From: a virus
Length of the DNA: 54,711 nt
Strand: one strand, 5' to 3'
Virus record (IMG/VR): IMGVR_UViG_3300019742_000004
Location: 1-54,711 of that record
Below the pieces are notes generated by a model that made no database searches, was not told the origin of the DNA, and was given only the letters and a program-made list of their open reading frames with translations. Made by a program: the position numbers and the translations under genes. This document shows, piece by piece, positions 1-6,347 of this stretch (its first letter is position 1; each line of letters starts with the position of its first letter).

Positions 1-77
1 CAACAGAAATAGGCAAAGACATTTACCGTGTAGATATCAGCGGTAAAATAAATAACTTAAATTACGCACATTATTAA
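1..77 (+). CDS. 3' end of an unidentified protein (partial)
   Basis: The last 24 codons of a gene that enters from outside the window; the frame whose first full codon is at position 3 runs to TAA at 75-77. The residues read like normal protein (for example KDIYRVDISGK). It lies upstream of the lysis-like genes, so it is probably the end of a tail or other late gene, but no family can be assigned from so little. Confidence 0.6.
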   Translation, partial: TEIGKDIYRVDISGKINNLNYAHY

Positions 78-88
78 AATTTATTACT

Positions 89-175
89 ATGCCAATTGTA
101 AAGCCACCAAAAATACCTCCAACAGAGCTAGAGGGAGATGAAGTATCAGATGAAGATAACGTAGATAATGGTTAA
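89..175 (+). CDS. 28-residue proline-rich/acidic small protein
   Basis: A small frame beginning ATGCCAATTGT and overlapping the next gene by 8 nt. It starts MPIVKPPKIPPTELE and has an acidic tail. The start resembles the N-terminus of the 157-residue protein at 36575 (MPIIKPTPPQKELE), so it may be a shortened paralogue or share an N-terminal signal. The function is unknown. The tight junction with the next gene supports translation. Confidence 0.5.
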   Translation: MPIVKPPKIPPTELEGDEVSDEDNVDNG

Positions 176-548
176 TTTTATAAAGAAATACTATTTATAT
201 TTAGTGATAGGGCTTTACTTAGCTCTATCATTATTATACATTAATAAAGCTGAGTATAATATATGCTGGTCTGCATTCGGATATCTTACAGATAATATAT
301 TTATAATATTATTAATTATTTATCTTATCCCAAGACTAAAAGACACAAATTTAATGGTGTTTTCGTGCTTTATACCTGCTTATTTTATAATAAATTCAAT
401 TTTGGTGATTATCGGAAGTATAGTATCTAATGATATGAATGAATTTTTTAAATATGGTGATTCTCCAATAACTATTAATATAACAGTTGGAACAATGGTA
501 TTAATATTTATATTGTATCTATTGGGTAAAAAACATAAAATAATATGA
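168..548 (+). CDS. Small multi-pass membrane protein (lysis region)
   Basis: 126 residues with about four hydrophobic segments (roughly residues 9-27, 41-57, 62-85 and 105-120) and a basic C-terminus (GKKHKII). It overlaps the following spanin-like gene by 4 nt (ATGA junction), so the two are probably translated together. By position it may be a lysis accessory or holin-like membrane protein, but no recognised motif shows this. The position argument is inference. Confidence 0.7.
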   Translation: MVNFIKKYYLYLVIGLYLALSLLYINKAEYNICWSAFGYLTDNIFIILLIIYLIPRLKDTNLMVFSCFIPAYFIINSILVIIGSIVSNDMNEFFKYGDSPITINITVGTMVLIFILYLLGKKHKII

Positions 549-850
549 AAGAATGGGTTAAAAATCTACAATTAAACATGGGTACAATTGTAGTTGTAGC
601 GTTATTATCATTCGTAGCAAGTATTTTTTTATACAACGTATCATCCAGCAACGAAAGAGCTGTTAGGCTGTATCAACAGACACAAGAGGAAATTAAGAAA
701 AAAGTAAGTACAGAAGTGTACGAAGCAAATAGAAGAACACAATCTGTTATAGATAAAACACAGAATGACAAAATACAAGCATTGGAAGATAATTTAAAAG
801 ATGATATTAAAGAGATAAAATTAGGTATGCAAGAATTGAGAGATAAGTAA
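545..850 (+). CDS. Spanin-like membrane-anchored coiled-coil protein
   Basis: 101 residues: one N-terminal transmembrane segment (about 14-31, TIVVVALLSFVASIFLY) followed by a long charged coiled coil to the end. This is the topology of Rz-type inner-membrane spanins, which link inner and outer membranes during lysis of Gram-negative hosts. The gene sits between two membrane protein genes and its stop abuts the next start. No lipoprotein o-spanin partner was recognised, so the function is inferred from topology and position. Confidence 0.65.
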   Translation: MKEWVKNLQLNMGTIVVVALLSFVASIFLYNVSSSNERAVRLYQQTQEEIKKKVSTEVYEANRRTQSVIDKTQNDKIQALEDNLKDDIKEIKLGMQELRDK

Positions 851-1239
851 TGTTTAATATATTTAATAAAGTAAAAGGCGCAGGGATAACGGAAATAATG
901 AAAGGAGCTAAAGAGTTAGCCGATGAATTATTTACCACTAAAGAAGAGAAGCAGCAATTCTTATTAGATGCTTACAAAGAAGTTTCTAAAGATCGTCAAT
1001 CAGCTCGAAATATGTTTATTCACGATAGTTGGTTACAAAAGTCTTTTGCTATTTTATTTCTTGCATGCTGGCTTGTATTAACGTACTTATTATTAAATCA
1101 TTTTGTGGTAGGTAAAGTAGATCTTAAAGAATGGCAAATAGCCTTATTAAGTACTATATACGGAGGTATTAACACGAAATTAAATACTATTATAGATTTT
1201 TTATTTGGAGGTAGCGCGGGAGTTGATAAATCAAAATGA
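850..1239 (+). CDS. Putative holin (3-TM type)
   Basis: 129 residues. An amphipathic N-terminal half with a KDRQSARNMF stretch is followed by hydrophobic segments (about 65-85 and 95-117) and a Gly/Ser-rich basic tail (FGGSAGVDKSK). This arrangement is typical of phage and GTA-type 3-TM holins, which form the membrane lesion that starts lysis. It is the last gene of the lysis-like cluster and is followed by a terminator. Family assignment is from motif style only. Confidence 0.65.
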   Translation: MFNIFNKVKGAGITEIMKGAKELADELFTTKEEKQQFLLDAYKEVSKDRQSARNMFIHDSWLQKSFAILFLACWLVLTYLLLNHFVVGKVDLKEWQIALLSTIYGGINTKLNTIIDFLFGGSAGVDKSK

Positions 1240-1309
1240 TTTCACTATATTTACACAATCATATCGTAATACGATGTTTAGTTTGTGAAGATTTCATATC
1301 TCTTTACTG

Positions 1310-1342
1310 CCCAGATTCATCACTTCGAATCTGGGTTTCTTA
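1310..1342 (+). terminator. Rho-independent terminator after the lysis genes
   Basis: CCCAGATTC - 8-nt loop - GAATCTGGG followed by TTTCTTA. A perfect 9-bp stem with a short T-rich tail, 70 nt after the holin stop codon. The same CCCAGA/TCTGGG stem arms recur at 15809-15873. Confidence 0.75.
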
Positions 1343-1502
1343 TTTATATTGCTTCTTAATAATAGAATTCTTAATTTCACAACTCAATATTAACTATTAG
1401 ACTAGATCAATAGTATCAACCTAAACAAACAAAAAAGATATGAAGTAGTTAATTAAATGGTTTAAATCGGACTTACCAACCACATAAATGAATTAGAGAT
1501 AC

Positions 1503-1530
1503 AAAGCCGCCAATATAGTGCGGTTTTTTT
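1503..1530 (+). terminator. Weak terminator-like hairpin
   Basis: AAAGCCGC - loop - GCGGTTTTTTT: a short GC stem followed by seven T. The 480 nt between the holin gene and the gene at 1720 hold this hairpin, two related stretches starting ACCACATAA at 1479 and 1679, a promoter and a micro-ORF, but no larger gene. Confidence 0.4.
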
Positions 1531-1538
1531 GTACCCCT

Positions 1539-1643
1539 TATTTATATTCATTCTAAACACTTTTATACTTAGATTTGTGTAAACAAAAAAATAATAGGTA
1601 TGTATAAAAAGCGACGACGCAGGAGGAGAAATGAAGCCATAAC
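1539..1643 (+). repeat. Left copy of 105-bp inverted repeat (promoter + micro-ORF)
   Basis: This 105-nt stretch is repeated in inverted orientation at 37721-37825 with only three mismatches. It contains a complete phage promoter (1551-1577) and the start of an arginine-rich micro-ORF (1600). The copies are 36 kb apart and point towards each other. Homology continues weakly past the end of the repeat (a shared GTTGCT...GATGAA stretch). Confidence 0.9.
1551..1577 (+). promoter_or_regulatory. Phage-specific promoter (TTCTAAAC class)
   Basis: TATTTATATTCA precedes TTCTAAAC (1551-1558), then 11 nt, then TAGATTTG (1570-1577), which fits the Bacteroidota -7 consensus TAnnTTTG. The start-to-start distance of 19 nt is the same in all six copies of this motif in the window. 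It would drive the micro-ORF at 1600 and the cassette genes from 1720. Confidence 0.75.
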
Positions 1644-1671
1644 GGTACGGTTGTATATTATCGGTTGCTGA
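1600..1671 (+). CDS. Arginine-rich 23-residue micro-ORF
   Basis: Starts MYKKRRRRRRNEAITV and ends at TGA 1669-1671. The ATG lies about 23 nt after the promoter -7 box, so it would be the first frame on the transcript. The minus-strand copy at 37714-37764 begins MDKKRRRRGRNEAITV, which shows the peptide start is conserved between the two repeats. It could be a leader peptide or a small nucleic-acid-binding peptide. Translation is not proven. Confidence 0.45.
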   Translation: MYKKRRRRRRNEAITVRLYIIGC

Positions 1672-1719
1672 TGAAGTGACCACATAAGTTGATTAGAATT
1701 ACTAACCGCCCAAACTTAG

Positions 1720-2061
1720 GTGCGTGGGCAAAAACTTTATGAAGCATTAGCATATGCTTATGAATTACTAAAAGAACAATCAGAAACAGGACACTACCCA
1801 GTAAGTGCACTTGCTGAAAATGGGGGTAAAGGTTATGAACCAATTACAAAAGTATTGAAAGAGTGTGAGGGCGAATATTTGAACGAGAGTAGCGGTTTGC
1901 ATTTACAACGTGTTAACGGCTGGCTTGAATTTTACGGAAACGAGCAGTTGTTTAATGACATGGCTAAACTTAATTGCCCTTGCAGATTTGATGATGGTAG
2001 CCAATGTAGATATAATGAAGAACACCCAATGGCAAAGCTAACGCACTTTAAAATAGTGTAG
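1720..2061 (+). CDS. Hypothetical 113-residue protein
   Basis: Starts at GTG 1720; a TAG lies directly upstream in frame and there is no in-frame ATG early in the gene. The helical N-terminus (ALAYAYELLKEQ) is followed by a C-terminal part with Cys and His residues (CPCRFDDGSQCRYNEEH) that might bind metal. It is not recognised as a known family. It is the first full gene of the hairpin-separated cassette region. Confidence 0.65.
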   Translation: MRGQKLYEALAYAYELLKEQSETGHYPVSALAENGGKGYEPITKVLKECEGEYLNESSGLHLQRVNGWLEFYGNEQLFNDMAKLNCPCRFDDGSQCRYNEEHPMAKLTHFKIV

Positions 2062-2079
2062 CTTGCCGTTAACGTGATT

Positions 2080-2103
2080 GGTATATAAACAAAATTTATT
2101 CAC
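2080..2103 (+). repeat. Left arm of perfect 24-bp inverted repeat
   Basis: GGTATATAAACAAAATTT... (24 nt) is exactly complementary to 2417-2440. The two arms flank the gene at 2131-2424. Directly after the left arm lies a separate 12-bp palindrome, GGCAAATTTGCC (2104-2115), of the type that can be an operator. Confidence 0.85.
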
Positions 2104-2130
2104 GGCAAATTTGCCACAAAAGATATTAAA

Positions 2131-2424
2131 ATGAAAGAACGTTTAAAATTACTACGTGCGGAGGCAAGCGACCTCCAAGAAAAACTTAGTAACAACAGTA
2201 AAGAACAAACAGAATTGATGATTGCTATTTACAAAGACGATACTAAGCTTGCTGTGGGCGATAAAGTGCTTGTTGACGGCAAAAAGAAAGGTGTAATCGA
2301 AAGCTTTGTCAGAAAATACAGTGAGGTTATGCCTAATGTGCAGTATTACAAGAAAGACGGAACGCTTGGTAAGAGATATGAGCGTGTGTGGGGTTTTCAG
2401 AAAATAGAAAAACTTAGTGAATAA
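2131..2424 (+). CDS. Hypothetical protein with coiled coil and KOW-like segment
   Basis: 97 residues. Residues 1-35 form a charged amphipathic helix, probably coiled coil; the rest contains LAVGDKVLVDGKKKGVIESF, which looks like a small beta-barrel of the KOW/SH3 type. That reading is weak. The gene sits exactly inside a perfect 24-bp inverted repeat (2080-2103 and 2417-2440), and its stop codon lies within the right arm, so the gene and repeat form one unit. Confidence 0.65.
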   Translation: MKERLKLLRAEASDLQEKLSNNSKEQTELMIAIYKDDTKLAVGDKVLVDGKKKGVIESFVRKYSEVMPNVQYYKKDGTLGKRYERVWGFQKIEKLSE

Positions 2425-2440
2425 ATTTTGTTTATATACC
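2417..2440 (+). repeat. Right arm of perfect 24-bp inverted repeat
   Basis: The exact reverse complement of 2080-2103; it includes the last codons and the stop of the enclosed gene. An RNA spanning both arms could fold into one very long-range stem, or the DNA arms could serve as inversion or insertion ends. Confidence 0.85.
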
Positions 2441-2442
2441 TT

Positions 2443-2526
2443 GTTGTGGTGTCGTTGCTTCTTTTGAAAGCGTGATGACGTTCAATGATTGCATATACTT
2501 ATTTATTATTTGCAATGCACCACAAC
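2443..2526 (+). repeat. Long imperfect hairpin at gene boundary
   Basis: GTTGTGGTGTCGTTGC (from 2443) pairs with GCAATGCACCACAAC (to 2526): nine perfect outer pairs, then a bulge and four more, around a loop of about 50 nt. It fills the gap between the genes at 2131 and 2582 together with the right arm of the inverted repeat. It belongs to a set of similar hairpins at gene borders in this region. Confidence 0.6.
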
Positions 2527-2581
2527 GACTCGCATATGAGCCGTTTGGATTTAATAGTAAAAATTTCAAAAACATACAATA

Positions 2582-2938
2582 ATGAATGAAGAGAAAAAAG
2601 ATAATAACCGCACCGAAGCCCAAATGACTTATGATGCATTGTTAGCTACCGTTAAGTGCGGTGGGCTTTCAATCGATGAACTAAAAAGACTAAGAAATGC
2701 AGTGGTTGAAAAGGAAACAGAAAACTACCACAGCACAAGGAAGCTTATATATGAAATTGCATTAACTGACGATATGAGCCACTGCTTTAAAAAGCGTGAG
2801 GATGCAATTGAATACTTAACTACCGACCTTGAAGATAACGCAGAAGATTACTTTAACGAAAGTTCGGTTAGATTACGTGCGAGGTGGCTTGATATAGAAA
2901 CCTACAATGATTATAATGACCACTGGCTTGAAGTTTGA
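2582..2938 (+). CDS. Hypothetical 118-residue protein
   Basis: Acidic, mostly helical, no recognised domain. It contains IDELKRLRNAVVEKETENYH in the middle and ends NDHWLEV. The ATG at 2582 follows A-rich sequence as at most genes here. The following 165 nt (2939-3103) hold no clear gene; a fragment beginning ATGGTAGCTAACG is too short to judge. Confidence 0.65.
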   Translation: MNEEKKDNNRTEAQMTYDALLATVKCGGLSIDELKRLRNAVVEKETENYHSTRKLIYEIALTDDMSHCFKKREDAIEYLTTDLEDNAEDYFNESSVRLRARWLDIETYNDYNDHWLEV

Positions 2939-3103
2939 GCGGTGGCAATGGTAGCTAACGAAAAAGTATATGATTTCGAGCCGATAAATGGCACGACCTT
3001 ACGATAACAGATAAAGTAAATTAAAGATTATAAACAAACAAGATAGCACTAACACGGCTTGAATTATATACGGTGTTGTGCATCTTTTAAAAATGCGGAA
3101 ATA

Positions 3104-3310
3104 ATGAACGAAATTTATAGTGTAAAAGACAAATTGCCAGAGGTTGAATGTGGTAGCTACTTAGCTTATGCACCGCAAAGTTTCCCAAAAAATAGCCGAT
3201 GGGTAGTAGCTGAATATTATGATGATTCAAAAGGTTTTTATAGTGAATCAGGTGAGTTTTTTATGGATGACGTTACACATTGGTGTGAACTTCCAAAAGA
3301 ACCGAAATAG
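3104..3310 (+). CDS. DUF551-like small protein
   Basis: 68 residues from the ATG at 3104; a TTG 45 nt upstream is also open but less likely, because ATG is the usual start here. The C-terminus VTHWCELPKEPK closely resembles the end of DUF551 proteins (VTHWMPLPEPP type), short proteins of unknown function that are common in phages and bacteria. The family resemblance is from memory of the motif. Confidence 0.65.
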   Translation: MNEIYSVKDKLPEVECGSYLAYAPQSFPKNSRWVVAEYYDDSKGFYSESGEFFMDDVTHWCELPKEPK

Positions 3311-3326
3311 TAGCATTTTTTATTGT

Positions 3327-3392
3327 GCACAACGGTGGCAATAAGATTAAGCGTAGCGACCCGTAGGGTTAATTTTATTGCGTGTTGTGTGC
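3327..3392 (+). repeat. Long imperfect hairpin at gene boundary
   Basis: GCACAACGGTGGCAATAA pairs with TTATTGCGTGTTGTGTGC, closing a loop of about 30 nt that also has TTAA arms. It lies directly downstream of the DUF551-like gene and resembles the attC-like elements at 11840 and 23223 in shape, though not in sequence. Confidence 0.6.
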
Positions 3393-3451
3393 TGTATAGC
3401 GACTTATCCCACGAATGATAATTAAATGTACTAATGTAAAAATATTTTAAA

Positions 3452-4348
3452 ATGTGCGATGGCAAAAATGGCTTTGAAAAAGCCAAAAATAAAGACCTTT
3501 TTGGTAATGAAATAATAACTAACCCATTATTGCGAGATAAATTTATTGAGCCACCTTTTTCTATTTTAGATAGTAAAAGTGGAAGTTGGAAAAAAAGGCG
3601 TAATTTATGGAAAAATATAGGCATAAAAAGTGAAGTTGGCAGAGATGTTAAAAGTATTGGATTATCTAAAAGTATATTAAATATTGGTAAAAATCATAAA
3701 GTGCATGAAGGTACTAGTATTTTTGACCCTGCATTGTGTGAAGTGATATATCATTGGTTTATTCCAAAAAATGGTAATATATTAGACCCTTTCGCTGGTG
3801 GTTCTGTACGTGGCATCGTTGCTAATTATTTAGGATATAAATATACAGGCATTGATATAAGGCAAGAACAAATAAATAGCAATAGGGAGCAAGCTATTGA
3901 TATACTTGACATAAATAACCAACCTCAATGGTATGTTGGGGATAGTAACGAAGTATTGAATGAATTTAACACTTCTTTTGATTTTATCTTTAGTTGCCCC
4001 CCTTATGCAGATTTAGAAGTTTACAGCGATTTGCATGGTGATATTTCAAATATGAATTATGTTGAATTTATGAAAGCATATGAAGAAATAATTGCAAAGA
4101 GTTGTAATTTATTAAAAAGCGGTGGTTATGCATGTTTTGTAGTTGGTGAGGTTAGAGATAAAAAAGGTAATTACATAGGATTTGTCCCAGATACAATTAA
4201 TGCATTTAAGAAATGCGGAATGAAATATTATAATGAAGGTATTTACTTGCAAGGATTAGCAGGTGCTTGTATGACCGCAGGGAAGCAAATGGAATCTTCT
4301 AAAAAATTAAGAAAAATACACCAGAACATATTAATATTTAAAAAATAA
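3452..4348 (+). CDS. Site-specific DNA methyltransferase (N6-A/N4-C type)
   Basis: 298 residues. Motif I (SAM binding) is LDPFAGGSVRG at about 111-121 and the catalytic motif IV is SCPPY at 181-185; GIDIRQEQ at 133-140 fits motif II. The order I then IV fits gamma- or alpha-type amino methyltransferases. No restriction nuclease is adjacent, so it is probably an orphan methylase that modifies phage DNA against host restriction. A 100-nt spacer with a hairpin precedes it and a 49-codon gene follows after 4 nt. Confidence 0.85.
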   Translation: MCDGKNGFEKAKNKDLFGNEIITNPLLRDKFIEPPFSILDSKSGSWKKRRNLWKNIGIKSEVGRDVKSIGLSKSILNIGKNHKVHEGTSIFDPALCEVIYHWFIPKNGNILDPFAGGSVRGIVANYLGYKYTGIDIRQEQINSNREQAIDILDINNQPQWYVGDSNEVLNEFNTSFDFIFSCPPYADLEVYSDLHGDISNMNYVEFMKAYEEIIAKSCNLLKSGGYACFVVGEVRDKKGNYIGFVPDTINAFKKCGMKYYNEGIYLQGLAGACMTAGKQMESSKKLRKIHQNILIFKK

Positions 4349-4352
4349 AATT

Positions 4353-4502
4353 ATGACACGTTTAACAAGATTACAAAAACACGGATGGAATGTAGTTAAT
4401 TATATGAGTGGTAATGGTTGCCAAGCAACCAAAAACAACGGATTAACTAAAATTACAGGGAAAAGCATTACTGATTTGCATAGACAAATATTTTGTTATT
4501 AA
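4353..4502 (+). CDS. 49-residue basic small protein
   Basis: Begins MTRLTRLQKHGWNVVNYMSG and ends FCY; it starts 4 nt after the methyltransferase stop, so it is probably in the same transcript. Basic, with no known domain. Just after its stop, TGGCTTT/AAAGCCA (4503-4519) forms a small stem without a T tract. Confidence 0.55.
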   Translation: MTRLTRLQKHGWNVVNYMSGNGCQATKNNGLTKITGKSITDLHRQIFCY

Positions 4503-4548
4503 TGGCTTTTTCAAAGCCAAGAGGGAGGGAAATTTTAAAATATTTTGG

Positions 4549-4596
4549 GCAATATGGTACAATCTTTAATAAATGTACGGAACTAAGCCATATTGC
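4549..4596 (+). repeat. Imperfect hairpin at gene boundary
   Basis: GCAATATGG (4549-4557) and CCATATTGC (4588-4596) form a perfect 9-bp stem with an inner GTAC pair around a 30-nt loop. It is one more member of the gene-border hairpins between 2.4 and 4.9 kb. Confidence 0.55.
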
Positions 4597-4626
4597 ATAC
4601 AACGTAAATAATAAATACAGTACGAC

Positions 4627-4875
4627 ATGAAAGCAGAATTATTTGATATATTAACGGACGTTGAAAAGGGCAGAATTACCGCCACCGTAGCCACTACAAA
4701 AGTATTGGATTTATTTAGTGTTAGCGGTAGTATTGGTGATATGATCGAGGACAATAGAACTAGATGCCCTAAATGCAAAAGTCCAAACATAGATCTTCCG
4801 CTAAGACTTACAAATTGGAGCAATACAGGCAAAGCAAAATGCCAAGAATGCGGTAATGAGTTTCACGACTTCTAA
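4627..4875 (+). CDS. Zinc-ribbon small protein
   Basis: 82 residues. Two knuckles, CPKC (about 48-51) and CQEC (about 73-76), form a classic four-cysteine zinc ribbon in the C-terminal half; the N-terminal half is helical. The partner (DNA, RNA or protein) is unknown. An inner stretch of the gene (GTTAGCGGTAGTATT from 4718) is complementary to the sequence at its stop (AATATTACCGCTAAC), giving a 15-nt inverted repeat with one mismatch. Confidence 0.75.
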   Translation: MKAELFDILTDVEKGRITATVATTKVLDLFSVSGSIGDMIEDNRTRCPKCKSPNIDLPLRLTNWSNTGKAKCQECGNEFHDF

Positions 4876-4876
4876 T

Positions 4877-4926
4877 ATTACCGCTAACTACCCGATAAGT
4901 ACACATAAACATAATTACCTAACAAC
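4877..4926 (+). repeat. 50-nt direct repeat, copy 1 (next to recombinase gene)
   Basis: Identical over 50 nt to 24525-24574 in the same orientation. It starts ATTACCGCTAACTACCCG and ends CCTAACAAC. It lies between a Cys-rich small gene and the start of the tyrosine recombinase gene (14 nt away). The second copy also follows a Cys-rich small gene. A degenerate third version (CTAACTAGTCGATAAAAACAC) is at about 12207. Confidence 0.9.
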
Positions 4927-4940
4927 TAGATAAATAAAAC

Positions 4941-5756
4941 ATGAGAAACTCTATACCTATTAGAAATTTAGAGGAATATATGTTTATAAAACAATATTCT
5001 AAAAATACTGTTGATAATTATATATCATGTATAAAAAATGTCTTGAAAAACTCTAACAAAGATGTATACCATTTAACAGTAGATGACTTTAATAATTATA
5101 TTATTAAAAGCAATAAATCATCTAGTTTTAATAACCTAGTTGTTAGTTCAGGTAAACTATTTTTTTATTATGGATTAAAAAGAAAATCAAATAATAAATT
5201 TTTACACAGACCTAAAAAATCTAAAAAAATAATAGAAATTTTAACACAAAAAGAAGTATGGAGTATTATAGATTCTATTAATAACATAAAACAAAAAAGT
5301 ATTATATCTGGTATATATCTTCATGGCTTAAGAATATCAGAGGTTCTGAATTTAAAGTACGAAAACATAGATAGACACAGAAAACTATTGACTATTAGAG
5401 AGGCTAAAGGTAAAAAAGATAGATTAGTCCCTTTAAATAAATTTTGGCTAGAGCACTTAGAAGTATATGCTAAGAAAATGAATCATAAAAAAGGTTATAA
5501 TGAACCAATATTTACTCCTTACTCTTTATCATCTATCAGAAGTACTTTAAAAAAGTACGCTAAAAAGGTAGGAATAAGAAAGAAAATATACCCTCATTTA
5601 CTTAGAGATACTTACGCGAGTCATTTATTACAAAGCGGCTTTGATATTTCGTTAATTCAAGAAATATTAGGTCATTCAAAAATATATACGACAAGGAAAT
5701 ACATACATTTTTCAGCGGTGAATATATCGGCTGTGTGCCTTAAGAAAGTAATTTAA
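4941..5756 (+). CDS. Tyrosine recombinase / integrase
   Basis: 271 residues with an N-terminal SAM-like core-binding domain (about 8-85) and a C-terminal catalytic domain (about 100-265). All catalytic positions are visible: R131 in HGLRISEVLNL, a Lys at about 158 in EAKGKKDR, H219 and R222 in HLLRDTYASHLL, H245 in LGHSK, and nucleophile Y254. It cuts and rejoins DNA at specific sites, for integration, excision, dimer resolution or inversion. The 50-nt repeat just upstream is a candidate substrate site. The size fits XerC/D-like and small phage integrases. A TTCTAAAC-class promoter follows the gene. Confidence 0.9.
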   Translation: MRNSIPIRNLEEYMFIKQYSKNTVDNYISCIKNVLKNSNKDVYHLTVDDFNNYIIKSNKSSSFNNLVVSSGKLFFYYGLKRKSNNKFLHRPKKSKKIIEILTQKEVWSIIDSINNIKQKSIISGIYLHGLRISEVLNLKYENIDRHRKLLTIREAKGKKDRLVPLNKFWLEHLEVYAKKMNHKKGYNEPIFTPYSLSSIRSTLKKYAKKVGIRKKIYPHLLRDTYASHLLQSGFDISLIQEILGHSKIYTTRKYIHFSAVNISAVCLKKVI

Positions 5757-5761
5757 ATTCA

Positions 5762-5788
5762 TTCTAAACTAAAATAGAACTAATATTG
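5762..5788 (+). promoter_or_regulatory. Phage-specific promoter (TTCTAAAC class)
   Basis: AATTTAAATTCA precedes TTCTAAAC (5762-5769), then 11 nt, then TAATATTG (5781-5788). The predicted transcription start is about 6 nt past the -7 box, so the ATG at 5793 would be at or next to the 5' end; the first gene may be translated from a nearly leaderless mRNA. It drives the recombination module. Confidence 0.65.
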
Positions 5789-5792
5789 TGAC

Positions 5793-5966
5793 ATGAAAAA
5801 ATACAGAAGAAAATACCCGAATGGGGTACTAGGCTCCCAATTCTACTCTAAAGAAGAATTAAGCAAGTTTAAAATTTGTTTTGGAGCTGATAGCTTAATA
5901 GAATACGATAAAGGGGATAAGACAGGTAAAATATACAAAGTATGGGAACTATGCGACGTAAAATAA
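5793..5966 (+). CDS. 57-residue hypothetical protein
   Basis: Reads MKKYRRKYPNGVLGSQFYS and ends WELCDVK; it overlaps the next gene by 25 nt. No domain is recognised. The position directly behind a promoter and the protein-like composition support it as a gene, although the ATG is very close to the predicted transcription start. Confidence 0.55.
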   Translation: MKKYRRKYPNGVLGSQFYSKEELSKFKICFGADSLIEYDKGDKTGKIYKVWELCDVK

Positions 5967-6286
5967 AAGAAGTATTAAAAGCCGCTATCGAAGGATTAGA
6001 CTTTAATAGCGTGCAAATATTAAACTACGCTACTTTCATCTTATCAATAAATATAGATAAAGTAGAATTTACATACACTCGATCTCACACGACTAAGCAC
6101 TTATCGCTAGACTTAACAGGCGACATACAAATAAATAAATTCGAAGGCTACGCGAATGTAAATGTAGACGATTTAGAGTTATTTGTTTGGGATACTGACG
6201 GAGACCCAGAGCCTCACGACTTCGAGATGGTTGATGTATGTGAATTACTAACAGATTATATTAATGATAACTTAGAATCATTCTAA
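5942..6286 (+). CDS. Hypothetical acidic 114-residue protein
   Basis: Starts at ATG 5942 or 5951, both overlapping the upstream gene. An N-terminal helix (IKEVLKAAIEGL) is followed by mixed beta sequence and an acidic middle (WDTDGDPEPHDFE). Not recognised. It is followed by a strong inverted repeat. Confidence 0.65.
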   Translation: MGTMRRKIKEVLKAAIEGLDFNSVQILNYATFILSINIDKVEFTYTRSHTTKHLSLDLTGDIQINKFEGYANVNVDDLELFVWDTDGDPEPHDFEMVDVCELLTDYINDNLESF

Positions 6287-6288
6287 AC

Positions 6289-6323
6289 TACCTATAAGCT
6301 ATGTAATGTAACTTATAGGTAGT
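6289..6323 (+). promoter_or_regulatory. 11-bp perfect inverted repeat (terminator or operator)
   Basis: CTACCTATAAG - 13 nt - CTTATAGGTAG between two genes. There is no long T tract, but TAGTATATTTA follows immediately, so this may be an operator beside a -7-like box for the recombination genes rather than a terminator. Confidence 0.55.
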
Positions 6324-6347
6324 ATATTTAAACTAAAATAATGAGAT

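Noticed and set aside
3059-3103. TTG start giving an 83-residue version of the DUF551-like gene
   Set aside because: The ATG at 3104 has typical A-rich context and the extra residues (Cys-rich, ISO-like chance sequence) overlap an inverted-repeat-like spacer.
4503-4519. TGGCTTT/AAAGCCA hairpin as a terminator
   Set aside because: The loop is only 3 nt and no T tract follows; kept only as a remark.
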